Of a stretch of 7,128 nucleotides of DNA, positions 1-7,128 are shown piece after piece. How positions within the stretch are numbered: position 1 is the stretch's first letter; the number at the start of each line of letters is the position of its first letter. A model generated the notes under the pieces. That model was not told where the DNA came from. It worked only from the letters and a program-made list of their open reading frames with translations, and did no database searches. Location of the stretch: assembly GCA_002733465.1 (NCBI GenBank), contig NVVT01000019.1:4806-11933 (forward strand). The letters run 5' to 3'. Source of the stretch: Kangiella sp. GTDB lineage: Bacteria; Pseudomonadota; Gammaproteobacteria; Enterobacterales; Kangiellaceae. The position numbers and the translations under genes are program-made.

Positions 1-3000
1 TTTTTTTCCTGTCTGGTTTATGTTCCTCGCGAACAATACAATACCGTTAATAGATTAAAAATTACCGATGTAATATCTGAAGCATTTAATTCAAGTGGCA
101 ATATTCAATTTACCACGACTTTTTCTGAATCGGTATTATCTCGAATCCAATTTTTAGTACCTGTACATAATGCAGAAAAAGTAAAATTTGATATAAAAGT
201 GATTGAGAAAGATCTACAACAATGCACTAGAACTTGGGAAGACAATTTAAAAGAATCACTTATTTCAACTTATGGTGAAGCCGAAGGGCAGCGTTTAGGT
301 AAACGTTACGGAAATGCATTTCAAGCCGGTTATAAAGATGATTCGACCATACCGACAGCATTGTTGGATATTAAACATATGGAATTGTTATCTGATTCCA
401 ATGGAATGAGTATGTTGCTTTACCGTGCTCAAGAGGATGATGATTCGCATATTAAATTCAAATTATTTTATCGAAATCAGCCAAAGCCTTTATCTGAAAT
501 TATGCCGATGCTGGAAAATATGGGTTTAAAAGTGATTGGTGAAACGCCGTTTAAAGTTAAACCATTGGGTGGTGTTAATCGTTGGATCAGCGATTTTGAA
601 ATGACGCATGCAGGCGATAAACAGCTTAATTTAGAAGCTTTAAAAGATAAATTTCAAGATGCCTTTAGAGAAATTTGGTTAGGCGATGCTGAAAACGATG
701 GTTTTAACCGCTTAATTTTGAATGCATCCTTGAGTTGGAGAGAAACTTCATTGCTAAGAGCCTACGCTAAATATAAATGGCAAATTGGTTCTAGTTTTTC
801 ACAGCGTTATATAGAAGATACTTTAGCGGCTTACCCTAAAATAACCCGTTTATTGGTCGATTATTTTAGCCAAAAGTTTAATCCAGAAATAAAACGAGAT
901 GAGAAAAAAGAATCGGCAATTTATAAGAGTATTAATAAAGAGTTAGAAAGTGTATCAAATCTTGATCAAGATCGGATCATTAATCGTTATATTGAGTTTA
1001 TTAATAATACTGTGAGAACTAACTTCTTTCAAAAAGATAAAAATGGCAAACCGAAAAACTATATTTCAATTAAATTAACGCCTCAAAATATTACTGATAT
1101 TCCATTACCCGCACCAATGTTCGAAATATTTGTTTATTCTCCATCATTAGAAGGTGTTCATTTACGAGGCGGAAAAGTTGCTCGAGGTGGTTTGCGTTGG
1201 TCGGATCGTCGTGAGGACTTTAGAACAGAAATTTTGGGTTTAGTGAAAGCGCAACAAGTAAAAAATTCTGTCATTGTACCTGTCGGAGCAAAAGGAGGAT
1301 TCGTTTGTAAACGTAACTTACAGGGATTAAGTCGTGATGAATTTATGGCCGAAGGAATAAAATGTTATAAAATTTTTATCAGTGCTTTATTAGATGTAAC
1401 CGACAACCTGATTAAAGGCGAACTTGTACCGCCAGTTGATGTGGTTCGGTTAGACGAAGACGATCCTTATTTGGTTGTTGCAGCAGATAAAGGCACGGCT
1501 ACTTTTTCTGACATTGCTAATGGAATATCTGACGAATATAACTTCTGGCTTGGTGATGCGTTTGCATCCGGTGGAAGTGTAGGTTATGACCATAAGAAAA
1601 TGGGTATAACCGCAAAAGGCGCTTGGGAATCTGTTAAGCGTCACTTTATGGAAATGGGTGTTGATAGCCAAAAAACAGATTTCACTGCGGTTGGCATCGG
1701 CGATATGGCGGGAGATGTATTTGGCAATGGTATGCTTTGTTCTGAGCATATTCGATTGATATCAGCGTTTAATCACTTGCATATTTTTATTGACCCTAAC
1801 CCGGACTCAAAGAAAAGTTTTGCAGAAAGACAACGTCTTTTTGACCTTCCTCGCTCTAGTTGGGAAGACTATGATAAAAAGCTGATATCTAAAGGTGGCG
1901 GAATATTTTCTCGCTCAGCAAAGTCTATTCCTCTAAGCGCTGAAATTAAAAAATGGCTTAATATTAAGGCGGATAGTCTTCCACCCAATAAATTAATTAA
2001 CGCAATCATAAAATCTGACGTTGATCTTTTATGGAATGGTGGAATTGGAACTTATATTAAAGCAACTAGCGAGTCTAATTCCGATGTTGGAGATCGAGCT
2101 AATGATAACTTACGCGTAAATGGTTGTGATTTAAAATGTAAAGTCATTGGCGAAGGCGGTAATTTAGGCGTGACTCAATTAGGTCGTATTGAATATATGC
2201 AAAACGGTGGAAGAGGCAACTCAGACTTTATCGATAATGCCGGTGGGGTTAATTGTTCGGATAATGAAGTTAATATTAAAATTCTTTTAAACCAAATTGT
2301 TGCAGACGGTGATTTGACAGAGAAACAACGGAATAAAGTCTTGTTAAGTATGACTGATGAAGTGGGAGAAATTGTTTTAAGAGAAAATTTCTTACAAGCT
2401 CAAACGATCAGTGTTAGTGAAAGTCGCAGTGTGAAAATGGTGAAGGAATTAATGCGATTTATTCATTGGATGGAAAAAGAAGGGAAAATAAATAGAGAAC
2501 TAGAGTTTTTGCCGAGCGATGAAGAAATGCTAGAAAGATTGGCAAGAGGCGAGGGTTTAACACGCGCAGAACTTGCTGTTCTCGCTGCTTATGGAAAGAT
2601 GATATTAAAAGAAGATCTATGTTGCCCAGAAGTTTCTAATGAAGTTTATTATGAAAATGAGCTAGTTAATTATTTTCCAACAGCACTGCGTAAAAAATAT
2701 AAAGCTCAAATGCAAAATCATCCTTTGAAAAATGAAATTATAGCGATGAAATTGGCTAATGAAATGGTTGATTATTTAGGCAGTAACTTTGCATTCAGAA
2801 CAATTGATGAAACCGGTGCTTTACCATCGGACGTAGCGATTTGTTTTAGTTTGGCTAAAGAAATATTTGATATGCCAGCTATTTGGAAGGAAATTGAGGC
2901 GCTTGATCATTCGGTACCAGCGGATGTTAGAAATGCGATGTTCTATCAAACACAACGAATGGTACGACGATGTACTCGTTGGTTCTTGAGACATCGTAGA

Positions 3001-3618
3001 AAAAATCTTGCTATTAGTGAAGGTGTTGAGTTTTTTCGAACAGGTGTTTTGGAATTAAGCAAGAATATTAAAAACGCTTTAGATCAGGGGGAAGTTGAAA
3101 ATATAAATTCTGGCATTGCTAATTGGGTTAATAAAGGTGTTTCAGAAGAATTAGCAACTAAAGTGAGTTATTTAAGTACTATTTTCTCTGCATTGGACAT
3201 TGTCGAAGTGGCAACCATGACCTCTTTAAAAGTGTCTTTAGTGGCTGAAGTTTATTATAAGTTAGGTTCAAAATTAGAGCTTCATTGGTTCTTAGAGCAA
3301 ATCACAAAGCAACCGGTTGATAATCATTGGCAAGCCTTTGCAAGAGCAACATTCCGAGAGGATTTGGATTGGCAACAACGAAGTTTAACTATTGCGGTTT
3401 TACATATGTCATCTGACGAGACCAATGCTGAAAAACGAATTAACTCATGGCTTGATGACAACAGTAACTTACTCGCTCGTTGGCAACAAATGGTGGCTGA
3501 CTTTAGGGCGAGCAGTCGTCACGAATTTGCTAAGTTCTCTGTGGCATTACGTGAATTATTAATACTAGTTCAAAGTAGTATTCGTGCAGCGGCTATTGCA
3601 AAAGAGGAAGAGCTCTAG
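1..3618 (+). CDS. gdhB: Large NAD-specific glutamate dehydrogenase, 5'-truncated by window edge
   Basis: This enzyme oxidatively deaminates L-glutamate to 2-oxoglutarate and ammonia with NAD+, feeding glutamate carbon into the TCA cycle in the cytoplasm. The frame is open from base 1 with no stop, so the GTG at 199 is internal, not a start. The 1205 visible codons are the C-terminal three quarters of a family usually near 1600 residues; about 400 N-terminal residues are missing. Codons 1-65 (CLVYVPREQYNTVNRLKI onward) resemble the ACT-like regulatory part. The catalytic core follows: GGLRWSDR at codons 396-403, VGAKGGF with the substrate-site lysine at codon 431, the glycine-rich GDMAGDVFGNGML at 567-579 (nucleotide-binding region), WNGGIGTYIKA from 678 and GEGGNLGVTQLGRIEY from 717. 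The C-terminal helical domain includes QRMVRRCTRWFLRHRRKN and ends near FSVALREL plus a short tail. No frameshift is visible. The name follows Pseudomonas GdhB; other genomes use gdh or gdh2. Family assignment is very secure. Confidence 0.96.
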   Translation, partial: FFSCLVYVPREQYNTVNRLKITDVISEAFNSSGNIQFTTTFSESVLSRIQFLVPVHNAEKVKFDIKVIEKDLQQCTRTWEDNLKESLISTYGEAEGQRLGKRYGNAFQAGYKDDSTIPTALLDIKHMELLSDSNGMSMLLYRAQEDDDSHIKFKLFYRNQPKPLSEIMPMLENMGLKVIGETPFKVKPLGGVNRWISDFEMTHAGDKQLNLEALKDKFQDAFREIWLGDAENDGFNRLILNASLSWRETSLLRAYAKYKWQIGSSFSQRYIEDTLAAYPKITRLLVDYFSQKFNPEIKRDEKKESAIYKSINKELESVSNLDQDRIINRYIEFINNTVRTNFFQKDKNGKPKNYISIKLTPQNITDIPLPAPMFEIFVYSPSLEGVHLRGGKVARGGLRWSDRREDFRTEILGLVKAQQVKNSVIVPVGAKGGFVCKRNLQGLSRDEFMAEGIKCYKIFISALLDVTDNLIKGELVPPVDVVRLDEDDPYLVVAADKGTATFSDIANGISDEYNFWLGDAFASGGSVGYDHKKMGITAKGAWESVKRHFMEMGVDSQKTDFTAVGIGDMAGDVFGNGMLCSEHIRLISAFNHLHIFIDPNPDSKKSFAERQRLFDLPRSSWEDYDKKLISKGGGIFSRSAKSIPLSAEIKKWLNIKADSLPPNKLINAIIKSDVDLLWNGGIGTYIKATSESNSDVGDRANDNLRVNGCDLKCKVIGEGGNLGVTQLGRIEYMQNGGRGNSDFIDNAGGVNCSDNEVNIKILLNQIVADGDLTEKQRNKVLLSMTDEVGEIVLRENFLQAQTISVSESRSVKMVKELMRFIHWMEKEGKINRELEFLPSDEEMLERLARGEGLTRAELAVLAAYGKMILKEDLCCPEVSNEVYYENELVNYFPTALRKKYKAQMQNHPLKNEIIAMKLANEMVDYLGSNFAFRTIDETGALPSDVAICFSLAKEIFDMPAIWKEIEALDHSVPADVRNAMFYQTQRMVRRCTRWFLRHRRKNLAISEGVEFFRTGVLELSKNIKNALDQGEVENINSGIANWVNKGVSEELATKVSYLSTIFSALDIVEVATMTSLKVSLVAEVYYKLGSKLELHWFLEQITKQPVDNHWQAFARATFREDLDWQQRSLTIAVLHMSSDETNAEKRINSWLDDNSNLLARWQQMVADFRASSRHEFAKFSVALRELLILVQSSIRAAAIAKEEEL

Positions 3619-3673
3619 GAGCTTGTTCGAGCGTAGGAACCTACTACGGGAAACCTGTTTTTGCCCTATTTTC

Positions 3674-3710
3674 TGCGAGGGTTTAATGCCCTCGCAAATG
3701 ATTATTTTTT
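3674..3710 (+). terminator. Probable rho-independent terminator of the glutamate dehydrogenase gene
   Basis: A perfect 8-bp GC-rich stem (TGCGAGGG at 3674-3681 with CCCTCGCA at 3689-3696) closes a 7-base loop, 56 bases after the dehydrogenase stop. A run of six T occurs at 3705-3710, 8 bases beyond the stem. That gap is longer than ideal, so termination may be imperfect. No T run follows the stem on the opposite strand, which supports + strand direction. It separates the dehydrogenase transcript from prfC. Confidence 0.62.
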
Positions 3711-3728
3711 GATTATTCACCATTCAAC

Positions 3729-3757
3729 TTGAGATGGATCGCATAATTGGCGATAAT
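3729..3757 (+). promoter_or_regulatory. Predicted sigma70-type promoter of prfC
   Basis: TTGAGA at 3729-3734 and GATAAT at 3752-3757 are separated by exactly 17 bases; the -35 box differs from TTGACA, and the -10 box from TATAAT, by one base each. Transcription would begin near 3763-3766, leaving a leader of roughly 30-45 bases before the likely prfC start. The promoter follows directly after the terminator-like hairpin. If it is used, the most upstream TTG of the prfC frame (3747) lies before the transcript start and cannot be the main start. The -10 box sits inside a cluster of GCGAT/ATCGC repeats that could bind a regulator. Confidence 0.5.
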
Positions 3758-3766
3758 CGCGCGATC
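3737..3766. repeat. Cluster of alternating GCGAT/ATCGC repeats over the prfC promoter
   Basis: Within 30 bases there are four copies of the 5-mer in alternating orientation: ATCGC 3738-3742, GCGAT 3750-3754, ATCGC 3756-3760 and GCGAT 3761-3765. They form two overlapping palindromes, GCGATAATCGC (3750-3760) and ATCGCGCGAT (3756-3765), flanked by an outer inverted pair GATCGC/GCGATC (3737-3742, 3761-3766). The element covers the predicted -10 box and start point, where a repressor would act. No known operator was recognised, so the regulatory role is an inference from symmetry and position. Confidence 0.35.
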
Positions 3767-3806
3767 ACCTTTCATTCACTCTTTTATTAGTCATTTGGAA
3801 TTTCCT

Positions 3807-5384
3807 TTGAATCAAATTGAAGCTGTTAGTAAGCGTCGTACTTTTGCGATCATCTCCCATCCGGATGCTGGTAAAACTACCATTACCGAAAAATTATTGC
3901 TTCTAGGCAAAAAAATTCAAACGGCGGGTACAGTCAAAGGGCAAAAAAATACTAAGCATGCAACATCCGATTGGATGGAGCTAGAAAAACAAAGAGGCAT
4001 ATCAATAACCACATCGGTTATGCAGTTTCCTTACAATGGACGAGTTGTCAATCTACTAGACACGCCTGGCCATGAAGATTTCTCAGAAGACACCTACAGA
4101 ACATTAACTGCGGTTGATTCTGCATTGATGGTCATAGACAGTAGTAAAGGTGTAGAAGCGAGAACATTAAAACTAATGGAAGTTTGTCGGTTACGTACCA
4201 CGCCAATTGTTACCTTTATGAATAAATTAGATCGTGATATTAAAGATCCGATTGAATTAATGGATGAAGTGGAGGAAGTGCTTAATATTAAATGTGCGCC
4301 AATCACTTGGCCTATTGGTATGGGTAAAGAATTTAAGGGTATTTATCATTTACTCGAAGATCGAATATATTTATACCAATCGGGGCAAGGTCACACGATT
4401 CAAGAAGAAGTCTGTATTGAAGGGCTTGATAACCCAGAACTAGATGAAAAAATTGGTTATATAGCGGATGAGCTACGAGAGGAAATGGAATTAGTCTTAG
4501 GGGCTTCTCATGAATTTGATTTAGCCGCCTATTTAAAAGGCGAGTTAAGTCCTGTTTTCTTTGGCACCGCGCTTGGAAATTTTGGCGTCACTCAAATGCT
4601 CGATCGTTTTGTAGAGTGGGCTCCTGCGCCTTTAGGTAGAGAAACGACTGATCGAGAAATTAAAGCGACTGAGGAAGACTTCACTGGGTTTGTGTTTAAA
4701 ATTCAAGCGAATATGGATCCAGCACATCGAGATCGAATTGCTTTTATGCGTATCTGCTCCGGTAAGTACGAAAAAGGCATGAAGATGAAGCATGTTCGTA
4801 TTAATAAAGACATTACTATTTCAAACGCTGTAACATTTTTAGCAGGAGAACGGTCAAATTTAGAGGAAGCTTACGCTGGGGATATTATTGGTCTTCATAA
4901 TCATGGCACAATCCAAATCGGCGATTCGTTTTCATCGGGAGAAATCATTAAGTTTGGTGGTATCCCTAACTTTGCCCCTGAATTATTTAGACGAGTAAGG
5001 CTAGCCGATCCTTTAAAGAATAAAGCGCTAATTAAAGGCTTGATTCAATTGTCGGAAGAAGGAGCGACTCAGGTATTTAGACCTTTCAATTCTAATGATT
5101 TAATCTTAGGAGCCGTTGGTATTTTGCAATTTGACGTAGTTGCACATCGATTACAGCATGAATACAGAGTCGAATGTATTTACGAGCCAATTTCGGTTAA
5201 TACGGCTCGTTGGGTTGAGTGTGATGATGATAAAATGTTAGAAAAATTTAAGAATAGAGCCGGCGAAAATTTATCTTTAGATGGTGGCGATAATCTTACT
5301 TACCTAGCACCGACTAGGGTAAATCTTAATTTAATGCAAGAACGCTGGCCAGATATAGAGTTTAAACAAACTAGAGAACATTAA
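3807..5384 (+). CDS. prfC: Peptide chain release factor 3 (RF3), translational GTPase
   Basis: RF3 is a cytoplasmic GTPase that removes RF1/RF2 from the ribosome after peptide release. From the start chosen here the protein has 525 residues, matching the family's usual length of about 525-530. The GTPase domain shows the P-loop HPDAGKTT at 18-25, RGISITTS at about 63-70, DTPGHEDF from 85 and NKLD at 139-142. PVFFGTALGNFGV (249-261) and FTGFVFKIQANMDP (292-305) mark the passage into domain II, and the C-terminus ends in QTREH as in E. coli RF3. The start is uncertain: the frame has no ATG before the GTPase domain. TTG 3807 has a GGA at 3797-3799 seven bases upstream and gives a typical short N-terminus (MNQIEAVSKRRTF). 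TTG 3795 would add 4 residues. TTG 3747 would add 20 unconserved residues and overlaps the predicted promoter. Function is certain; only the start is open. Confidence 0.97.
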   Translation: MNQIEAVSKRRTFAIISHPDAGKTTITEKLLLLGKKIQTAGTVKGQKNTKHATSDWMELEKQRGISITTSVMQFPYNGRVVNLLDTPGHEDFSEDTYRTLTAVDSALMVIDSSKGVEARTLKLMEVCRLRTTPIVTFMNKLDRDIKDPIELMDEVEEVLNIKCAPITWPIGMGKEFKGIYHLLEDRIYLYQSGQGHTIQEEVCIEGLDNPELDEKIGYIADELREEMELVLGASHEFDLAAYLKGELSPVFFGTALGNFGVTQMLDRFVEWAPAPLGRETTDREIKATEEDFTGFVFKIQANMDPAHRDRIAFMRICSGKYEKGMKMKHVRINKDITISNAVTFLAGERSNLEEAYAGDIIGLHNHGTIQIGDSFSSGEIIKFGGIPNFAPELFRRVRLADPLKNKALIKGLIQLSEEGATQVFRPFNSNDLILGAVGILQFDVVAHRLQHEYRVECIYEPISVNTARWVECDDDKMLEKFKNRAGENLSLDGGDNLTYLAPTRVNLNLMQERWPDIEFKQTREH

Positions 5385-5438
5385 CTGAGATCCACCCTAA
5401 AAAGCTCGACCAGTTACTACTTGAAACAAATGCTCTTA

Positions 5439-5468
5439 AGATCGAACTATACAAAGTTATGTTCGTCT
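5439..5468 (+). other. Imperfect hairpin in the prfC-tatD spacer, function unknown
   Basis: AGA, CGAAC and ATA on the left arm (5439-5441, 5443-5447, 5449-5451) pair with TAT, GTTCG and TCT on the right arm (5458-5468). This gives 11 base pairs with two single-base bulges and a 6-base loop. It begins 54 bases after the prfC stop. No T run follows, so it is not a typical intrinsic terminator. It could be a 3' end stabilising structure or chance. The rest of the spacer (5385-5545) is AT-rich; I see no convincing gene in it. Confidence 0.3.
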
Positions 5469-5545
5469 ACTAATATAAGATTAAGAATGCAATAAATAAT
5501 AAAAAAGCAGTACGGACAATCTTGATATCAATTTAAGGGAAATGC

Positions 5546-6328
5546 ATGACACACAAAATCAGTTTATTTGATACCCACTGTCACCTCGATTTTCCTGAAC
5601 TGATTGACAAATTAGATTTATATCTCAGTAAATCTCAAGAAGCTGGTATTTCAGGTATATTAATTCCCGGTGTAAAAAAAGATGGCTGGCGGGCTATTCG
5701 TCAAATTACCGCTAAATACGCTATGTGCCATTCAGCATTGGGTTTGCATCCACTTTTTATGGATGACCATAAAGATAGCGATTTACATGATCTTGAAATG
5801 GCGTTATCAGTAGGACCAATTTCAGCAATTGGCGAATTTGGTTTGGACTACCAAAAATCTAAAATAAACTCAATTCAACAAGTCAAACTAGCTAAAGCAC
5901 AAATTAGCATTGCAATTGTCGCTGACTTACCGGTTGTTTTGCATGTTCGTAAAGCGCATGACGAAATGATAAAAATCCTCAATCAATTAAAGTTTAAAGG
6001 TGGTGGCGTTGTGCATGCTTTCAACGGCTCGGAGCATCAGGCGCATAAATATATCGATATGGGGATGAAACTTGGGTTTGGAGGCGCTATGACTTTTCCT
6101 AGAGCCGCAAAATTACATCGATTAGCTAAAAATTTACCGTTAGAAAGTATCGTGTTAGAAACCGATGCGCCTGATATGGCACCGGCGACCTGTAATTTAC
6201 CCCACAATACACCGCTTCATTTATTTGATAATTTTCGCAGCTTGATTACTTTAAGAAATGAGTCAGCCGTTGAAATCGCGGCTCAAACGACAATGAATGC
6301 TTTCGAAGTTTTTAATATTGAATTATAA
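5546..6328 (+). CDS. yjjV: TatD-family metal-dependent hydrolase, YjjV type
   Basis: This is a predicted cytoplasmic metallohydrolase of the amidohydrolase TIM-barrel superfamily. TatD relatives act as metal-dependent DNases and some as D-aminoacyl-tRNA deacylases; the substrate of the YjjV subgroup is not firmly known. The 260-residue length is usual. All expected metal ligands are present: HxH in DTHCHLDF (H11, H13), E97 in IGEFGLDY, H133 in VVLHVRK, H157 in VVHAFNGS and D207 in LETDAPDM. LETDAPDM, followed by a proline- and asparagine-rich stretch, is closer to E. coli YjjV than to TatD or YcfH. The ATG at 5546 is supported by AAGGGA (5535-5540), 5 bases upstream. There is no signal peptide or membrane segment. 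A 161-bp gap to prfC and a 114-bp gap to the next gene suggest a single-gene unit. The family is certain; the subgroup is likely. Confidence 0.93.
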   Translation: MTHKISLFDTHCHLDFPELIDKLDLYLSKSQEAGISGILIPGVKKDGWRAIRQITAKYAMCHSALGLHPLFMDDHKDSDLHDLEMALSVGPISAIGEFGLDYQKSKINSIQQVKLAKAQISIAIVADLPVVLHVRKAHDEMIKILNQLKFKGGGVVHAFNGSEHQAHKYIDMGMKLGFGGAMTFPRAAKLHRLAKNLPLESIVLETDAPDMAPATCNLPHNTPLHLFDNFRSLITLRNESAVEIAAQTTMNAFEVFNIEL

Positions 6329-6383
6329 AAGATAGAAAAACTATTCAGGTTGCTATTAGCCTTTTATCTTGAGATGTATTAGC

Positions 6384-6389
6384 TATAAT
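6384..6389 (+). promoter_or_regulatory. Consensus -10 box (TATAAT) before the GspE/PulE-like gene
   Basis: An exact TATAAT lies 53 bases before the ATG at 6443, within the 114-base spacer after yjjV. No good -35 hexamer is found 16-18 bases upstream. The nearest TTGAGA (6369-6374) leaves only 9 bases, too close for a normal sigma70 pair. The region is AT-rich, so a chance match is possible. If real, transcription starts near 6396 with a leader of about 47 bases. Confidence 0.4.
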
Positions 6390-6442
6390 TTAGTCTTATA
6401 ACGCGTTAAACTCTCTACAAATACTTGCTTCTAGGAAAATTT

Positions 6443-7128
6443 ATGCAAGACACTATCTATCGAAAAATTGACTTGATTGCGTTGTTAAGATGCCTAGAAG
6501 ATGACAAAGCAATCACTGCAGAGCAATCTAAAGAAATCACCAAACAAATAAAGCTTGAAAAACTGAGTGGTCATTCGATTAACCAAGTCGCTCAATGTAA
6601 AATAAAATCCACTAAACACCGTGGTAAAGTATTAACTGCAGAACTCATTACCGAAAATGTCGCACGCTTACATGAACTACCCTATGTTCGTTTAGATCCT
6701 CTCAAGATTAATGTTGATACCGTTACTAGCGTTATGTCTAAAGCTTTTTCTGTTAGACACCAAATTTTAGCCTACGAAGTCGCTTCTGATATGGTTTTCA
6801 TAGCGGTTATCGATCCTTCAAAAAACTCTTGGGTTGCAGGTTTAGAACAAATTTTACGTAAATCTATCCAATTGGTTATTGCCAATCCTGAGACTATTCA
6901 ACGATTACAAAGAGATTTTTATGCTTTAAGTTCCTCAATCAAAGGCGCTTCAGGTGAAAATCTGCAAGATATGACGGTTGTTAATCTGGAGCAACTACTT
7001 GAAGTGGGAAAAGTGGGTGAGCTTGATGCCAATGATCAACATGTGGTGCAAATCGTTGACTGGTTATTACAATATGCCTTTTCAGAACGAGCCAGTGATA
7101 TCCATATTGAACCAAGACGAGAAACAGG
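6443..7128 (+). CDS. GspE/PulE (PilB)-family ATPase, 3'-truncated by window edge
   Basis: This is the first 228 codons of a type II secretion / type IV pilus-family ATPase, a group of cytoplasmic hexameric motors. The frame stays open to the last base. ATG 6443 is preceded by AGGA (6433-6436), 6 bases upstream. Residues 1-60 are a charged region that I cannot assign. Residues about 64-160 resemble the GspE/MshEN N-terminal fold, with ELPYVRLD at 78-85, VFIAVIDPSKN at 118-128 and a closing IQRLQRDFY at 152-160. Residues 181-227 enter the ATPase module: NLEQLLEVG, LDANDQHVVQIVDWLLQYA, then the hallmark ASDIHIEPRRE at 217-227. The Walker A, Asp box, Walker B and zinc-binding parts would lie past the window edge. 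No other secretion or pilus gene is visible, and this subtype resembles stand-alone GspE/PulE proteins seen in Pseudomonas-like bacteria, so its machine is unknown. I did not assign pilB or gspE because the decisive part and context are missing. Confidence 0.9.
   Translation, partial: MQDTIYRKIDLIALLRCLEDDKAITAEQSKEITKQIKLEKLSGHSINQVAQCKIKSTKHRGKVLTAELITENVARLHELPYVRLDPLKINVDTVTSVMSKAFSVRHQILAYEVASDMVFIAVIDPSKNSWVAGLEQILRKSIQLVIANPETIQRLQRDFYALSSSIKGASGENLQDMTVVNLEQLLEVGKVGELDANDQHVVQIVDWLLQYAFSERASDIHIEPRRET

Noticed and set aside
199..201. GTG as the start of the glutamate dehydrogenase gene
   Set aside because: The frame is open back to base 1 and the upstream translation (CLVYVPREQYNTVNRLKI) matches the same family, so this GTG is internal.
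1450..1749. 99-residue open frame on the - strand
   Set aside because: It lies wholly inside the conserved catalytic core of glutamate dehydrogenase, and its translation resembles no known family.
3611..3650. Small inverted repeats around and after the dehydrogenase stop (AGCTC/GAGCT and CGTAG/CTACG)
   Set aside because: Stems are only 5 bp and lack a T run; the better terminator candidate is at 3674-3710.
3734..3790. Short upstream frame with an ATG, 18 codons, ending 16 bases before TTG 3807
   Set aside because: It has no ribosome binding site and would start before the predicted transcript start; its peptide is not recognisable, so a leader peptide is not supported.
4094..4306. 70-residue open frame on the - strand
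   Set aside because: It lies wholly inside the conserved GTPase domain of prfC and is a by-product of that coding sequence.
6325..6367. ATAAAAG/CTTTTAT inverted repeat after yjjV as a terminator
   Set aside because: The 7-bp stem is almost all A-T with a 29-base loop and no following T run, so it is too weak to call.

Overview
This is an ordinary chromosomal stretch from an AT-rich gammaproteobacterium. All genes lie on the + strand. I place it there because the window combines a large (about 1600-residue family) NAD-specific glutamate dehydrogenase, an RF3 very close to the Escherichia coli/Pseudomonas type, a YjjV-type TatD hydrolase and a stand-alone GspE/PulE-family ATPase. A-T rich codons and AT-rich spacers suggest a low-GC lineage. 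The genus cannot be told from the sequence alone.

Layout: (1) positions 1-3618 hold the 3' part (1205 codons) of the large NAD-glutamate dehydrogenase gene, whose start lies before the window. (2) Positions 3619-3806 hold a probable rho-independent terminator (stem 3674-3696, T run 3705-3710), then a sigma70-like promoter (3729-3757) set inside a cluster of GCGAT/ATCGC repeats. (3) About 3807-5384 is prfC (peptide chain release factor 3), which has no usable ATG start. (4) Positions 5385-5545 are an AT-rich spacer with one imperfect hairpin and a small palindrome. (5) Positions 5546-6328 are a TatD-family metallohydrolase of the YjjV subgroup. (6) Positions 6329-6442 are a spacer with an exact TATAAT box. 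(7) From 6443 to the window end runs the 5' part of a GspE/PulE-like ATPase gene.

The genes do not form a clear pathway. Glutamate catabolism, translation termination, a nuclease/deacylase-like hydrolase and a secretion/pilus-type ATPase are each separated by spacers of 114 bp or more, with signs of separate promoters, so this reads as neighbouring single-gene units rather than one operon. I found no mobile element, CRISPR array, tRNA, rRNA or defence system, and no convincing undescribed system. The points most worth checking are the non-ATG start of prfC, the operator-like repeat cluster over its promoter, and the divergent N-terminus of the GspE/PulE-like protein.
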